The notes beneath the pieces are model-generated. The model was not told where the DNA came from. It did not search any database and worked only from the letters and a program-made list of their open reading frames with translations. 45,576 nucleotides of DNA from Clostridia bacterium (lineage in GTDB: Bacteria; Bacillota; Clostridia; Oscillospirales; Acutalibacteraceae): assembly GCA_017380615.1 (NCBI GenBank), contig JAFODQ010000117.1, positions 1-45,576 of the forward strand, written 5' to 3'. A program made the translations under genes and the position numbers. Position 1 is the first letter of the stretch. Each line of letters opens with the position of its first letter. Shown piece after piece: positions 34,611 through 45,517 of the stretch.

Positions 34611-37040
34611 ATGTCAGATAAGAAATTTGAGCTTCAGAATCTGCCGGTTCTTGCTTTGAGAAATCTTGTTATTTTTCCTGAGCAGACAGTCAGCTTTGAG
34701 GTTGGAAGATTAAAATCTGTAAGAGCAATTAAATCAGCTCTTGATACTGAGGAAAGATTGATTTTCCTGGTTTCACAAACTGATCCGCTTATTGAAGACC
34801 CGCGCTTTGCTGATCTGAGCAGAGTTGGTGTTGTTGCAAGAATTCAGCACATAAGCGGTTCCACAGAGGGCAATAGCTTTGAGATTGTTGTTGAAGGTCT
34901 GTACCGTGCTGTGGTTGTGGAAACGGGCAGAGAGCGTGTGTCTCTTCGTGGAGGGATTGTCCGTGTTGAGGAGGTGCATCCCGACAAAGCAGATTTGGAA
35001 ACCGTGGCAACTCTTCGTGCATTGAAGAATAATTTTGAAAAATATATTTCTGTCAGCCCTCGTATGGCACCTGAAATCTTTCTTTCAATTCTTGAGGAAG
35101 AGGATATTGCTCAGGTTACAGATGATATTGCAGGTCATTTTCATTTTCCTGTAAAGGACAAGCAAGCACTTCTTGATGAATGCAATGCTCTCAGACGAGC
35201 AGAAATGCTTTGCTCAATCCTTTCAAGGGAGGCTGAAATTCTTTCGCTTGAATTGCACATTCAGGATAAGGTTCAGGAGCGAATGGATAAAAATCAGAGA
35301 GAATATTATCTTCGCGAGCAGATTAAGGCTGCTTCTGTTGAATTGGGTGAAGATGATTCTCCACTTGCTGAATCTCAGAAATATAAAGATATAGTAGCAG
35401 AGCTTTCCATTGATGATAAATCAAAGAAAAAGCTTTTCGATGAATGTGACAGACTTGTCAAAACAAGTCAGGGCTCACCTGAAGCAAATGTTATCCGTAC
35501 ATATCTTGATAGGGTAACATGCCTTCCCTGGGGTGTTTATACCGAGGATTCTCTTGATGTGCAGAGGGCTCGTAAAATCCTTGATACAGACCATTATGGT
35601 CTTGAAGAGGTAAAGGAGCGCATCCTTGAGCTTATTGCTGTTAAGCGCCTTGCACCAGATGCCAATGCACAGATTCTCTGTCTTGTTGGACCTCCCGGTG
35701 TCGGTAAAACCTCTGTTGCACGGTCGGTAGCAAAGGCAATGGGCAGAAAATATGTAAGAATTTCTCTTGGTGGCGTACACGATGAAGCAGAAATCCGCGG
35801 TCACAGGAAAACATATATCGGCTCAATGCCGGGCAGAATTATTTCTGCGATTGAGCAGGCTGGAAGTGCTAATCCGCTTATTTTACTTGATGAAATAGAC
35901 AAGCTCGGCAGCGATTATAAAGGTGACCCGTCCTCTGCACTTCTTGAGGTGCTTGATGGTGAACAAAACAGCACATTTACCGATCACTATGTTGATGTGC
36001 CGTTTGATTTAAGTAAGGTGCTGTTTATCACAACTGCCAACGATGCTTCGCAGATTCCCGGACCACTCTTTGACCGTATGGAGCTTATTGAGCTTTATAG
36101 CTACACAGCAGAGGATAAATTCCTTATTGCTAAGAAGCACCTTGTACCACGACAGATTAAGAATTTTGGTATGAACGGTAAAATGATCCGTTTCACAGAT
36201 GGTGCTATCCGTGAGCTTATCAGTGGCTACACCAAGGAGGCTGGAGTGCGTACACTTGACAGAATGCTTACAAAAATTATCCGTAAGGTTGCTGTTGAGT
36301 TTGCAGAAGGTTTTGAGGGAAAATATACTGTTGATATACCTGCTCTTACCACGCTCCTCGGTAAAGCTAAGTATAAATCAAAGAAGCTTGATTTTGAGGA
36401 TATGATTGGCGCTGCCAACGGTCTTGCGTGGACTGCTGTCGGTGGTGAGATGATGCAGATTGAGGTTGCCGTGCTTGAAGGTACGGGTAAGCTTGAGTTA
36501 ACTGGTTCTCTCGGTGATGTTATGAAGGAATCCGCAAAGGCAGCTGTTTCGTACATTCGCAGCAATGCAGAAGCACTTGATATTGACAGCAGCTTTTATA
36601 AGACAAAGGATATCCACATCCATGTGCCTGAGGGTGCTGTGCCCAAGGATGGTCCTTCTGCAGGTGTAACAATCACAACAGCTCTTGTTTCTGCACTCAC
36701 AGGCAGGGCTGTTAACAAAACAGTTGCAATGACCGGTGAAATAACCCTGAGGGGTAATGTGCTTCCGATAGGCGGCTTGAGAGAAAAGTCAACAGCAGCC
36801 TTCAAAAACGGAATGAAGACAGTGATTATTCCTGAAGATAATGCACCTGACCTTGAGAAAGTCAATGAATCCGTTAAAAACGCCATAGAGTTTATTCCGG
36901 TTTCATCTCTTGATGAGGTTTTGAGCATTGCATTATCAGAAAAGATCAAAAAGAATATCGGAGCCCCCAAAAGCGAAAGAAAAGCAATAAACAAAACCGA
37001 TATTGATGGTAAAAACGGTGTTTATTGCCAAGAGGTGTAA
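34611..37040 (+). CDS. lon: ATP-dependent protease Lon (LonA)
   Basis: 809 residues. Substrate-binding N-domain (about 1-200), long helix, AAA+ module with Walker A GPPGVGKT at 360-367 and LDEIDKLGSD, then the protease domain with S683 in KDGPSAGV and K726 in GLREKSTAA (43 apart, as in E. coli Lon). It degrades damaged and regulatory proteins. The ATG has GGAG upstream at good spacing. The C-terminal 30 residues after the protease domain are polar and lysine-rich. engB follows with a single base between. Confidence 0.98.
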   Translation: MSDKKFELQNLPVLALRNLVIFPEQTVSFEVGRLKSVRAIKSALDTEERLIFLVSQTDPLIEDPRFADLSRVGVVARIQHISGSTEGNSFEIVVEGLYRAVVVETGRERVSLRGGIVRVEEVHPDKADLETVATLRALKNNFEKYISVSPRMAPEIFLSILEEEDIAQVTDDIAGHFHFPVKDKQALLDECNALRRAEMLCSILSREAEILSLELHIQDKVQERMDKNQREYYLREQIKAASVELGEDDSPLAESQKYKDIVAELSIDDKSKKKLFDECDRLVKTSQGSPEANVIRTYLDRVTCLPWGVYTEDSLDVQRARKILDTDHYGLEEVKERILELIAVKRLAPDANAQILCLVGPPGVGKTSVARSVAKAMGRKYVRISLGGVHDEAEIRGHRKTYIGSMPGRIISAIEQAGSANPLILLDEIDKLGSDYKGDPSSALLEVLDGEQNSTFTDHYVDVPFDLSKVLFITTANDASQIPGPLFDRMELIELYSYTAEDKFLIAKKHLVPRQIKNFGMNGKMIRFTDGAIRELISGYTKEAGVRTLDRMLTKIIRKVAVEFAEGFEGKYTVDIPALTTLLGKAKYKSKKLDFEDMIGAANGLAWTAVGGEMMQIEVAVLEGTGKLELTGSLGDVMKESAKAAVSYIRSNAEALDIDSSFYKTKDIHIHVPEGAVPKDGPSAGVTITTALVSALTGRAVNKTVAMTGEITLRGNVLPIGGLREKSTAAFKNGMKTVIIPEDNAPDLEKVNESVKNAIEFIPVSSLDEVLSIALSEKIKKNIGAPKSERKAINKTDIDGKNGVYCQEV

Positions 37041-37041
37041 T

Positions 37042-37623
37042 ATGAATTATAATAAAGTAGAGTTTGAGGCTGCCTTCGGTACATTAAAGCAGATACCTGC
37101 ATCTGATTTACCTGAAATTGTTTTTGCAGGCAGAAGTAATGTTGGTAAATCATCAATGTTAAATAAGCTTTTTAACAGAAAGAATCTTGCAAGAGTTTCT
37201 TCAATGCCCGGCAAAACAATCACAATAAATTTCTTTAAGGTTGAAGATGTCCGTATTGTTGACCTTCCGGGTTATGGCTACGCAAAGGTTGCCAAGGGTG
37301 AAAAACGCAGATGGGCTGAAATGATGGAGGGGTATTTCCAATCCCCGAGAAATATCAGACTTGTTGTTCAGCTTGTTGATATGCGCCATAAACCCTCTGA
37401 GGATGATTATGTTATGATGAGGTTTCTTCAGGATGCAGGACTTCCCTTTATAGTTGCAGCAACAAAGTGCGATAAGCTCAATAAAACTCAGTTCAATGAG
37501 CGTCAGGCTGGTCTTAGAACTGAACTTGCCGAATTTGGTGAGGATTTGGTTATTATTCCATTCTCCTCTGAAAAGGGTAATGGTGTAGATGAACTTAAAT
37601 TACAGCTTGAAAGTGTTTTATAA
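37042..37623 (+). CDS. engB: Ribosome biogenesis GTPase EngB/YsxC
   Basis: 193 residues. G1 is GRSNVGKSSML, G2 lies in the KTITINFF region, G3 DLPGYGYAKV, G4 TKCDK and G5 FSSEKG. It acts in late 50S assembly in Firmicutes. The ATG at 37042 follows GAGGTG that overlaps the end of lon. A longer frame from 37003 within lon is rejected. The lon-engB pair is a frequent arrangement in Firmicutes. Confidence 0.97.
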   Translation: MNYNKVEFEAAFGTLKQIPASDLPEIVFAGRSNVGKSSMLNKLFNRKNLARVSSMPGKTITINFFKVEDVRIVDLPGYGYAKVAKGEKRRWAEMMEGYFQSPRNIRLVVQLVDMRHKPSEDDYVMMRFLQDAGLPFIVAATKCDKLNKTQFNERQAGLRTELAEFGEDLVIIPFSSEKGNGVDELKLQLESVL

Positions 37624-37625
37624 AG

Positions 37626-37660
37626 AATTAACCCCGTGAAGTCGATTCACGGGGTTAATT
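37626..37660. terminator. Bidirectional terminator between engB and the GH36 gene
   Basis: A perfect 15-bp stem (AATTAACCCCGTGAA with its complement) and 5-nt loop between two convergent stop codons, with A/T-rich flanks on both sides. Confidence 0.9.
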
Positions 37661-39802
37661 TTATATTTCTTCAAATAAAATTAATTCTGAAGTAAGTGCT
37701 GTGGGTAAATGAATCTTAATTCCGTTGACCTTGAGTTCATTTCCTGTGACTTCAAAGGTCTCGGTGTTGTTATCAAGAGTTACCCTGTATTTTTTGGAAG
37801 AATCAATTCCCTTAAGGTGTACGCGATCAGAGTTGAGAGTGGGATTTGCCATTCTGAATACAGCTGCAGCACCTTTGCTTTTGTCAGGCGTTCCGATTTC
37901 AAGAATATAAAGCTCATTACTGTCTGTTTCAATCTCGGGGGTGTGGTGATAAACAATACACTCGGGAAGAATAGGACGAATAAATCTCTTATAAATATCG
38001 GTGCTGTGCTTTATAAATTCCAGCTGCTGAGAATTAATCTGAGCACCAACGGGAGCAATAACATTAAGAGACATATGACCGAGCATTGTGTTTCTTAACT
38101 GCAGCTCAAGGGAACCATATTTATGGCAACCCATTCCTGCAAAAAGTCTGTCAACTCTCTCGGGAGGAAGTGCCATTGTTGCACTGTTTGTAATTGTGAG
38201 AGAAATCGGTGCACATTGGTTGTCTGAAACCCATGTGTGATGGAAGAATCTCATAATACCAAGATCTGTTCTTCCGCCACCACCTGCACAGTTTTCAAAA
38301 ATAACATCAGGAAAACGCTTCTTGAGATTTTCATACATTTTGTAAACAGCATTAAAGTGACGAAGGCTTACACATTCCTGTTTTTCATCAACCACAGCTC
38401 TTATTGCAAAATAATCTCTGTGGGATGTGTTATAGTCAACTCTGAGTAAGTCGAGCTTATATTCTGTTATGATTCTTGCAAGCTCATCTTCTGCCCATTT
38501 TGCGGCCTCTGGTACAGTGAAATCAAGAAACCTGTCGGTCTGTTTGCCAAAAATATTCTCACCACGCCATTGAGGCTTCTCTTTGAATTCCCTGCAGTAT
38601 TTTCCAAGATTCTCAATATCCACCCATAATCCGAATTTCATGCCATTTTCGTGACAGTAGTCAGCAATCTCTGTAATGCCGTTTGGATATCTTGCAGGGT
38701 CAGGGGTATTTATCCCGTTGTAGTTTCCCCATTCAACTTCATCGTGTGGGGGGCATTGCCAGCCTGCATCAACAATGAAAACCTCTCCACCCATTTCCTT
38801 GAATTGACGAATGAAAGCCTTACTTGTCTCAACACTCATATCGTGCTCGGCACCCATTCCACAACCAATGAGGTTAATGTCGTTGGAGGCTTCGGGAAGA
38901 TTGAGCACAGAGCGTCTAATGTGTGAATGCATTTCGCGAATGATATCATCTGAATCACCAATTGCATGGCACATAACAACACAGGGGGAGGTGAAAACCT
39001 CTTTTCCCTCAAGCACATACATAGGGTTGTGAGCAGTTATTTCAGCCTTGAAGGAAAGGTATGCATCGTCACGCAACAATGGAGCATTAAGATCTGCCGT
39101 GAATCTGCAGCCACCACTCCAGCAAATCTGAGATGCCCATATTTTCCCATTGAGGTTGTTTTTTATGAATATTATAGGGTGACGGAAACGATCTCTGTTA
39201 AATCTTGTATCAATTGAAACAGCGTAACAGGGGAGATTGTGCCACTTGAAGCTTCCCTCGATACCCCACTGTTCACTTTCAAAGTAACCAATGGAGTAAA
39301 GCTCATTCCTGTTTGTTTTTTCGCTGTATTTTTTTGCTTCTGTTTCATCAATGCCACCACCAAGAATGGTGAGTCTGCTTAAATTCATTGTTGAATCAGA
39401 AAGATTTTCAATCTCGATCCAACGTGAAAATGACTGAGACCCGTCAAAACGGGTGAAGATTTTCAAACGGATGGGTTTTATTTCGCTTTCGAGAATAAGC
39501 TTGCAAAGAATTCCGCCATCTGTCTTTTCAGAGTTGAAATCAACGAATTTCAGACCATAATCAAGGCTTTGACCATCAATTTCAATGTTGAATGCAAAAG
39601 GCTCTGTGAAATCATCAGAATCAAGCCTTGAGGGAAAGTTGGATAAAACATTGAGAGGATAACCTGCACAGTTATATCCGGCACTTACAAGGCAGCCACC
39701 CATGAAAGCCTCTTCATAAACCATGTTACCGCTTCTGTATGAGAACACAGGAGTTTCACCCGGCTGATAATATGCATCAAAGAATTTTTTTGCGTTTTCC
39801 AA
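37661..39802 (-). CDS. GH36-family alpha-galactosidase
   Basis: 713 residues from a TTG at 39802, which follows AAGGTGA that overlaps the lepA stop; GTG at 39811 and ATG at 39823 (overlapping lepA) are alternatives. An N-terminal beta-sandwich (about 300 residues) precedes a TIM barrel. GH36 signatures: IVDAGWQCPP, GLWVDIENLG, the nucleophile Asp in LLRVDYN, FENCAGGGGRTDLG and the acid/base region WVSDNQCAP. There is no signal peptide, so it hydrolyses alpha-galactosides inside the cell after uptake. In the plain GH36 enzymes the nucleophile motif is KWDMN, so this belongs to a more distant subgroup. It is the last gene of the obgE-mrnC-lepA transcript. Confidence 0.9.
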   Translation of the reverse strand: MENAKKFFDAYYQPGETPVFSYRSGNMVYEEAFMGGCLVSAGYNCAGYPLNVLSNFPSRLDSDDFTEPFAFNIEIDGQSLDYGLKFVDFNSEKTDGGILCKLILESEIKPIRLKIFTRFDGSQSFSRWIEIENLSDSTMNLSRLTILGGGIDETEAKKYSEKTNRNELYSIGYFESEQWGIEGSFKWHNLPCYAVSIDTRFNRDRFRHPIIFIKNNLNGKIWASQICWSGGCRFTADLNAPLLRDDAYLSFKAEITAHNPMYVLEGKEVFTSPCVVMCHAIGDSDDIIREMHSHIRRSVLNLPEASNDINLIGCGMGAEHDMSVETSKAFIRQFKEMGGEVFIVDAGWQCPPHDEVEWGNYNGINTPDPARYPNGITEIADYCHENGMKFGLWVDIENLGKYCREFKEKPQWRGENIFGKQTDRFLDFTVPEAAKWAEDELARIITEYKLDLLRVDYNTSHRDYFAIRAVVDEKQECVSLRHFNAVYKMYENLKKRFPDVIFENCAGGGGRTDLGIMRFFHHTWVSDNQCAPISLTITNSATMALPPERVDRLFAGMGCHKYGSLELQLRNTMLGHMSLNVIAPVGAQINSQQLEFIKHSTDIYKRFIRPILPECIVYHHTPEIETDSNELYILEIGTPDKSKGAAAVFRMANPTLNSDRVHLKGIDSSKKYRVTLDNNTETFEVTGNELKVNGIKIHLPTALTSELILFEEI

Positions 39803-39812
39803 AGAAATCACC

Positions 39813-41627
39813 TTATTCCTCATCAAGCTTGAGAATAGCCATGAATGCTTCCTGTGGCACCTCAACAGTACCAAAGGAGCGCATACGCTTTTTACCTTCC
39901 TTCTGTTTTTCAAGAAGCTTTTTCTTACGGGTAATGTCACCACCATAGCATTTCGCGAGGACATCTTTTCTCATTGCTTTAACTGTTTCTCTTGCAATAA
40001 CCTTGCCTCCGATTGCCATCTGGATTGGAATTTCAAACATCTGTCTCGGAATATTATCCTTGAGCTTTTCTGCAATCTTTCTGGCTCTGCCGTATGCCTT
40101 GTCTGAGTGAACAATAAATGAAAGGGCATCAACAATGTCACCATTGAGAAGAACATCAAGCTTAACGAGATTTGAGCGTCTGTAATCAGATATTTCATAG
40201 TCAAGAGACGCATATCCTCTTGTACGTGATTTAAGGGCATCAAAGAAATCGTAGATGATTTCGTTAAGTGGTAAATCATATTTTATTTCAACACGATCAC
40301 CTGTAATGTAATCCATATTTTTAAAGGTACCACGTCTTTCCTGGCAAAGCTCCATAACCGAGCCTACATATTCTGTGGGAACAAAGATGTGTGCATCTGC
40401 CACAGGCTCCTCGCAGAAATCAATTTCTGCAGGGTCGGGGTAGTGGGTGGGGTTATCAATCTCAAGAACCTCACCATTTGTCATATGGATTTTATAAATA
40501 ACACTTGGCACTGTTGTAACAAGGTCAAGGTCATATTCTCTTTCAAGTCTTTCCTGAATAATTTCAAGATGAAGAAGACCAAGGAAGCCACAACGGAAGC
40601 CAAAACCAAGAGCACCGGATGTTTCAGGCTCGTAGGTAAGAGCTGCATCGTTAAGCTGCAATTTTTCGAGCGCCTCGTGAAGGTTTTCGTAGTCTGCTCC
40701 ATCGGCAGGGTAAATACCACAATACACCATCGGAGTTGCCTTCCTGTAGCCGGGGAGTGGCTCTGAAGCAGGCTTTGTGGAAACTGTAACAGTATCACCG
40801 ACAACAGCATCTCTTACAGTCTTGATTGATCCTGTAAGATAACCAACCTCGCCTGAATGTAAAACCCCCGTCGGGTTAAGTCCCGTAGCCTTGAGAGTAC
40901 CTGCTTCGACAACAGTGAATTCTGCACCGGTTGCCATCATTTTCATGGTGTCTCCGACCTTGATTGTTCCGTCCTTAACTCTTACATAAACAATAACACC
41001 CTTGTAGTTGTCATAAACTGAGTCGAAAATAAGCGCTCTGAAGGGGGCGTCATCATCACCCTCGGGAGCAGGAATAAGCTCAACAATCTGTTCAAGCACC
41101 TGCTCAACATTCTGTCCTGTTTTTGCAGAAACGCGTGGAGCATCCTGGCAAGGAAGACCAATAATATCTTCCACGTCTGATGCCACTCTGTCAGGATCAG
41201 CAGAGGGAAGGTCAATTTTGTTGATAACGGGCACAAGCTCAAGATTATGGTCAAGAGCAAGGTAAGTGTTGGCAAGTGTCTGGGCTTCAATACCCTGCGA
41301 TGCATCAACAATGAGGATTGCACCCTCGCAGGCAGCAAGGGAACGGGAGACCTCGTAGTTGAAGTCAACATGGCCCGGTGTATCAATCAGGTTGAGCTGA
41401 TATGTGTTGCCATTCTTAGCTTTATATTCAAGCTTAACGGCGTGGGCTTTGATTGTGATACCTCTTTCTCTTTCGAGGTCCATATCATCAAGAATCTGAG
41501 CTTCCATATCACGCTGGGCCACGGAATCAGTAATCTCGAGCAAACGGTCTGCAAGAGTTGACTTTCCGTGGTCAATGTGTGCAATTATTGAAAAATTTCG
41601 TATATTTTCTTTCTTTACAAGGGACAT
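39813..41627 (-). CDS. lepA: Elongation factor 4 (LepA)
   Basis: 604 residues, the usual size. LepA is a translational GTPase related to EF-G that acts on stalled ribosomes or in initiation. G1 is [16 protein letters not shown], then [17 protein letters not shown] and NKIDLP. The LepA-specific C-terminus is present: [22 protein letters not shown] and the basic [15 protein letters not shown]. The ATG at 41627 has AAAGGA upstream; an in-frame TTG at 41645 is before that site. Confidence 0.98.
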   Translation of the reverse strand: MSLVKKENIRNFSIIAHIDHGKSTLADRLLEITDSVAQRDMEAQILDDMDLERERGITIKAHAVKLEYKAKNGNTYQLNLIDTPGHVDFNYEVSRSLAACEGAILIVDASQGIEAQTLANTYLALDHNLELVPVINKIDLPSADPDRVASDVEDIIGLPCQDAPRVSAKTGQNVEQVLEQIVELIPAPEGDDDAPFRALIFDSVYDNYKGVIVYVRVKDGTIKVGDTMKMMATGAEFTVVEAGTLKATGLNPTGVLHSGEVGYLTGSIKTVRDAVVGDTVTVSTKPASEPLPGYRKATPMVYCGIYPADGADYENLHEALEKLQLNDAALTYEPETSGALGFGFRCGFLGLLHLEIIQERLEREYDLDLVTTVPSVIYKIHMTNGEVLEIDNPTHYPDPAEIDFCEEPVADAHIFVPTEYVGSVMELCQERRGTFKNMDYITGDRVEIKYDLPLNEIIYDFFDALKSRTRGYASLDYEISDYRRSNLVKLDVLLNGDIVDALSFIVHSDKAYGRARKIAEKLKDNIPRQMFEIPIQMAIGGKVIARETVKAMRKDVLAKCYGGDITRKKKLLEKQKEGKKRMRSFGTVEVPQEAFMAILKLDEE

Positions 41628-41654
41628 TTGTGTATTTCCTTTCAAAAATATCTC

Positions 41655-43398
<1,744 letters not shown>

Positions 43399-43405
43399 TC
43401 AATTT

Positions 43406-43434
43406 ATTATACAATATTATTTATAAAAGATAAA
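43406..43434 (-). promoter_or_regulatory. Possible promoter of obgE
   Basis: On the minus strand TTTATC (43434-43429), 17 nt, TATAAT (43411-43406). The -10 is perfect but the -35 is weak. Confidence 0.4.
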
Positions 43435-43634
43435 TAGATAATTTGAAATTTTCTGAAAAAATCAATAGAACATTATTGGGGGTTGTGAAGATATGTTCGG
43501 TTAGTGTTGAATTTTATTCGTCTGTTTGTTCGGTTTTTATTTGAAAATATTCGTGTTGATTTGGGAAAAATAGTGTTTTTTCTTTAAAAAGTGTCACAAA
43601 GTACAAAAAAAGGGACTAGAAAACAAAAATAAAA

Positions 43635-43697
43635 CGAACATTCGTGTTGACAAAGACTGAAAAGATGATATAATGAAATCACAAAAACAAATGTTCG
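43635..43697 (+). promoter_or_regulatory. Strong promoter flanked by two LexA-box-like sites
   Basis: TTGACA (43647-43652), 16 nt, TATAAT (43669-43674), both perfect. CGAACATTCGTGTT (43635-43648) overlaps the -35 and AAACAAATGTTCG (43685-43697) lies at the expected start. Each differs by one base from the Firmicute core GAAC-N4-GTTY. The arrangement suggests repression; the identity of the repressor is a guess. Confidence 0.55.
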
Positions 43698-43720
43698 TTA
43701 TTTGTTCGGAGGTATATATT

Positions 43721-44008
43721 ATGACAACACTAGCATTTCTTAAATTACTCTTTGACATCACTCTCGTTATAATCGGTTGCCTTGCAATAATCAATGAGAA
43801 AAAGCTTGCTCGTTTTGAGAGAAAGGTGGCAAGATCTGTGAAGGCATTTTTCAAGGCACTTGTTGCTTGCTTGTATGAGCACAAGCAAACAAAAAACGGT
43901 AATTCGGAAAATGTTTCCAGCTTACCAACATACCGTAATGAAGAGTATGATGAAATTCTTTCTTCGCTCAGAAAGACAGAGCAGGCAGAAGAGTTTTACG
44001 CTGCTTGA
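43721..44008 (+). CDS. Small single-pass membrane protein, unknown
   Basis: 95 residues. An N-terminal membrane helix (about residues 5-24, LLFDITLVIIGCLAIIN) is followed by a basic amphipathic stretch (KKLARFERKVARSVKAFFKAL) and a polar, acidic tail. The ATG at 43721 is 7 nt after GGAGGT; an upstream in-frame ATG at 43673 is part of the -10 box and cannot be used. No family is recognised. The topology, together with a tightly controlled-looking promoter, is reminiscent of small stress-induced membrane proteins such as YneA, but there is no LysM domain and no sequence similarity that I can claim. Its stop codon overlaps the -35 box of the next gene. Confidence 0.7.
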   Translation: MTTLAFLKLLFDITLVIIGCLAIINEKKLARFERKVARSVKAFFKALVACLYEHKQTKNGNSENVSSLPTYRNEEYDEILSSLRKTEQAEEFYAA

Positions 44009-44033
44009 CAGTGGGTGCGCGTGATAATATAAT
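44005..44033 (+). promoter_or_regulatory. Perfect-consensus sigma-A promoter of nnrD
   Basis: TTGACA (44005-44010), 17-nt spacer, TATAAT (44028-44033). The -35 contains the TGA stop of the preceding small gene. Confidence 0.85.
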
Positions 44034-44054
44034 TACATTAAAGGTTGTGATTAT

Positions 44055-44951
44055 ATGACGCTCAAGAGCTTGAATATGAAGAGTGCTTCGGCGCTTTTGC
44101 CTTCAAGGGCAGCAGATGGAAATAAAGGCACATTCGGTAAGGTGCTTCTCATCTGTGGAAGCAGGAATATGGTCGGTTGTGCTGTTCTTGCGGCAAAAGG
44201 TGCATTGCGAAGTGGAGCGGGGCTGGTTAGCATTGCGTTTCCGGATGTTTTGTATAACGCTCTGACAAGCCAGCTTTCGGAAACACTCTTTTTACCACTT
44301 AAAACCAATGATTTGGGTTTTATAAGTCATGAGGCTTTGCCCGATATTTTGTCTGCTGCAGAAAATGCAGATGCTATAATGATTGGTTGTGGAATAGGAA
44401 AGGGCTTCTCTCAAAGTCTTATTGTAACCACACTCCTTAAGCTGGAAGGGAAGTCTCTTATCCTTGATGCAGATGCTCTTAATGAGCTTTCAGGCTGTAT
44501 GTCCATATTGAAAGATACAAAAGCCAATGTGCTTATAACGCCCCATCCTGGTGAAATGGCAAGATTGATGGGCTGTACAATTTCTGAAATTGAATCAGAT
44601 AGAGAGGGCGCTGTTAAACGATTTGTGGAAGAGTATAGAGTTAATGTTCTTCTTAAAGGTCACGAAACTCTGGTTTCCAATAAGGATTTTACAGAGGTTT
44701 ATGTGAACAAAACGGGCAACAGTGGTCTCTCCAAAGGCGGCTCAGGTGATTTGTTATCAGGAATTATTGCAGGACTTAGCCCTTCAATGGGGGGCGATGT
44801 TTTCAAAGCCGGCGTATTAGGGGCTTTTGTTCATGGTTTAAGTGCCGATGTTCTAAAAAACGAAATATCCGAATATTCTATATTACCCACAGATTGTGCA
44901 GCTGTGTTAGGCAGAGCATTCAGACTGATTGAAGCGAGTGATATTGATTAA
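44055..44951 (+). CDS. nnrD: ADP-dependent NAD(P)H-hydrate dehydratase
   Basis: 298 residues. It repairs damaged NAD(P)HX by ATP/ADP-dependent dehydration. Family motifs: NKGTFGKVLLICGSRNMVGC, LDADALNELSG, TPHPGEMARLMG, LKGHETLV and NKTGNSGLSKGGSGDLLSGI. The NnrE epimerase domain often fused to the N-terminus is absent, so the epimerase must be elsewhere or missing. It has its own consensus promoter. A lipoprotein gene overlaps its end. Confidence 0.95.
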   Translation: MTLKSLNMKSASALLPSRAADGNKGTFGKVLLICGSRNMVGCAVLAAKGALRSGAGLVSIAFPDVLYNALTSQLSETLFLPLKTNDLGFISHEALPDILSAAENADAIMIGCGIGKGFSQSLIVTTLLKLEGKSLILDADALNELSGCMSILKDTKANVLITPHPGEMARLMGCTISEIESDREGAVKRFVEEYRVNVLLKGHETLVSNKDFTEVYVNKTGNSGLSKGGSGDLLSGIIAGLSPSMGGDVFKAGVLGAFVHGLSADVLKNEISEYSILPTDCAAVLGRAFRLIEASDID

Positions 44952-45420
44952 ACGGTTATTTTATATATTTTTTATTATTGCTCTCCTTATTGGATTTTCA
45001 TCCTGTGGCATTAAGGGGAGCAATAATTTTAAAGATGTAAATTTTAATAATAAAACATCTGTTAAACTCGAATATAGGCAAAATGTTTATAATTGTCAGC
45101 TTCAGTTCTCAGGAAATGAGATGAGCTTGAATATAGAACTTGGAGACGGAGATTTTCTGTGTTATTCAATCGATGAGCTTTTGTGTGTGATAGAAAGTGA
45201 AGGGATCAGCAAATCCTTTGAAACAGAAGCACTTTCTTCTGATTTTCTTCCTGTGGTGTTATATTCATTCCTGAAAGAAAATGGTGGTGCTTTTACAACA
45301 GAGGAGTATGATGAAGATATAAATGCACACATTCTTTCTCGTGAGGTGAACGGAAATCGCGTAACTGTTCAGGTTTTTGGTGAAGGTGAAACGAAAGTCT
45401 ATAACATCAGAATAACATAA
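44944..45420 (+). CDS. Small lipoprotein, unknown function
   Basis: About 158 residues. The N-terminus is a hydrophobic lipoprotein signal ending in GFSSC. The mature part has alternating strand-like segments (SVKLEYRQNVYNCQLQF, then EMSLNIELGDGDFLCYSID) and a helical stretch, resembling small secreted beta-proteins without a recognised family. The start is uncertain: TTG at 44944 has a weak GAGTGA site, while GTG at 44938 or TTG at 44929 are also in frame. All overlap the end of nnrD, so translation is probably coupled. Confidence 0.7.
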   Translation: MIKRLFYIFFIIALLIGFSSCGIKGSNNFKDVNFNNKTSVKLEYRQNVYNCQLQFSGNEMSLNIELGDGDFLCYSIDELLCVIESEGISKSFETEALSSDFLPVVLYSFLKENGGAFTTEEYDEDINAHILSREVNGNRVTVQVFGEGETKVYNIRIT

Positions 45421-45477
45421 AAGGGCCTTGCACCGGAGTGAACAAGTCCAGTAAAAACGGACAATAGAAAAAAACGA

Positions 45478-45515
45478 CCTCCTATGGTAGAATAAAACTA
45501 CCATAGGAGGAGTTT
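45478..45515 (+). promoter_or_regulatory. IS leader hairpin holding the transposase ribosome site
   Basis: CCTCCTATGGTAG (45478-45490) and CTACCATAGGAGG (45498-45510) form a perfect 13-bp stem with a 7-nt loop, then a T-run. The right arm contains AGGAGG. A weak promoter (TAGAAA at 45465-45470, 17 nt, TAGAAT at 45488-45493) would start inside the hairpin and give an mRNA without the left arm. Confidence 0.7.
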
Positions 45516-45517
45516 TT

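Noticed and set aside
43673-43720. Upstream ATG start for the small membrane protein
   Set aside because: That ATG overlaps the TATAAT box, so it would not be in the transcript.
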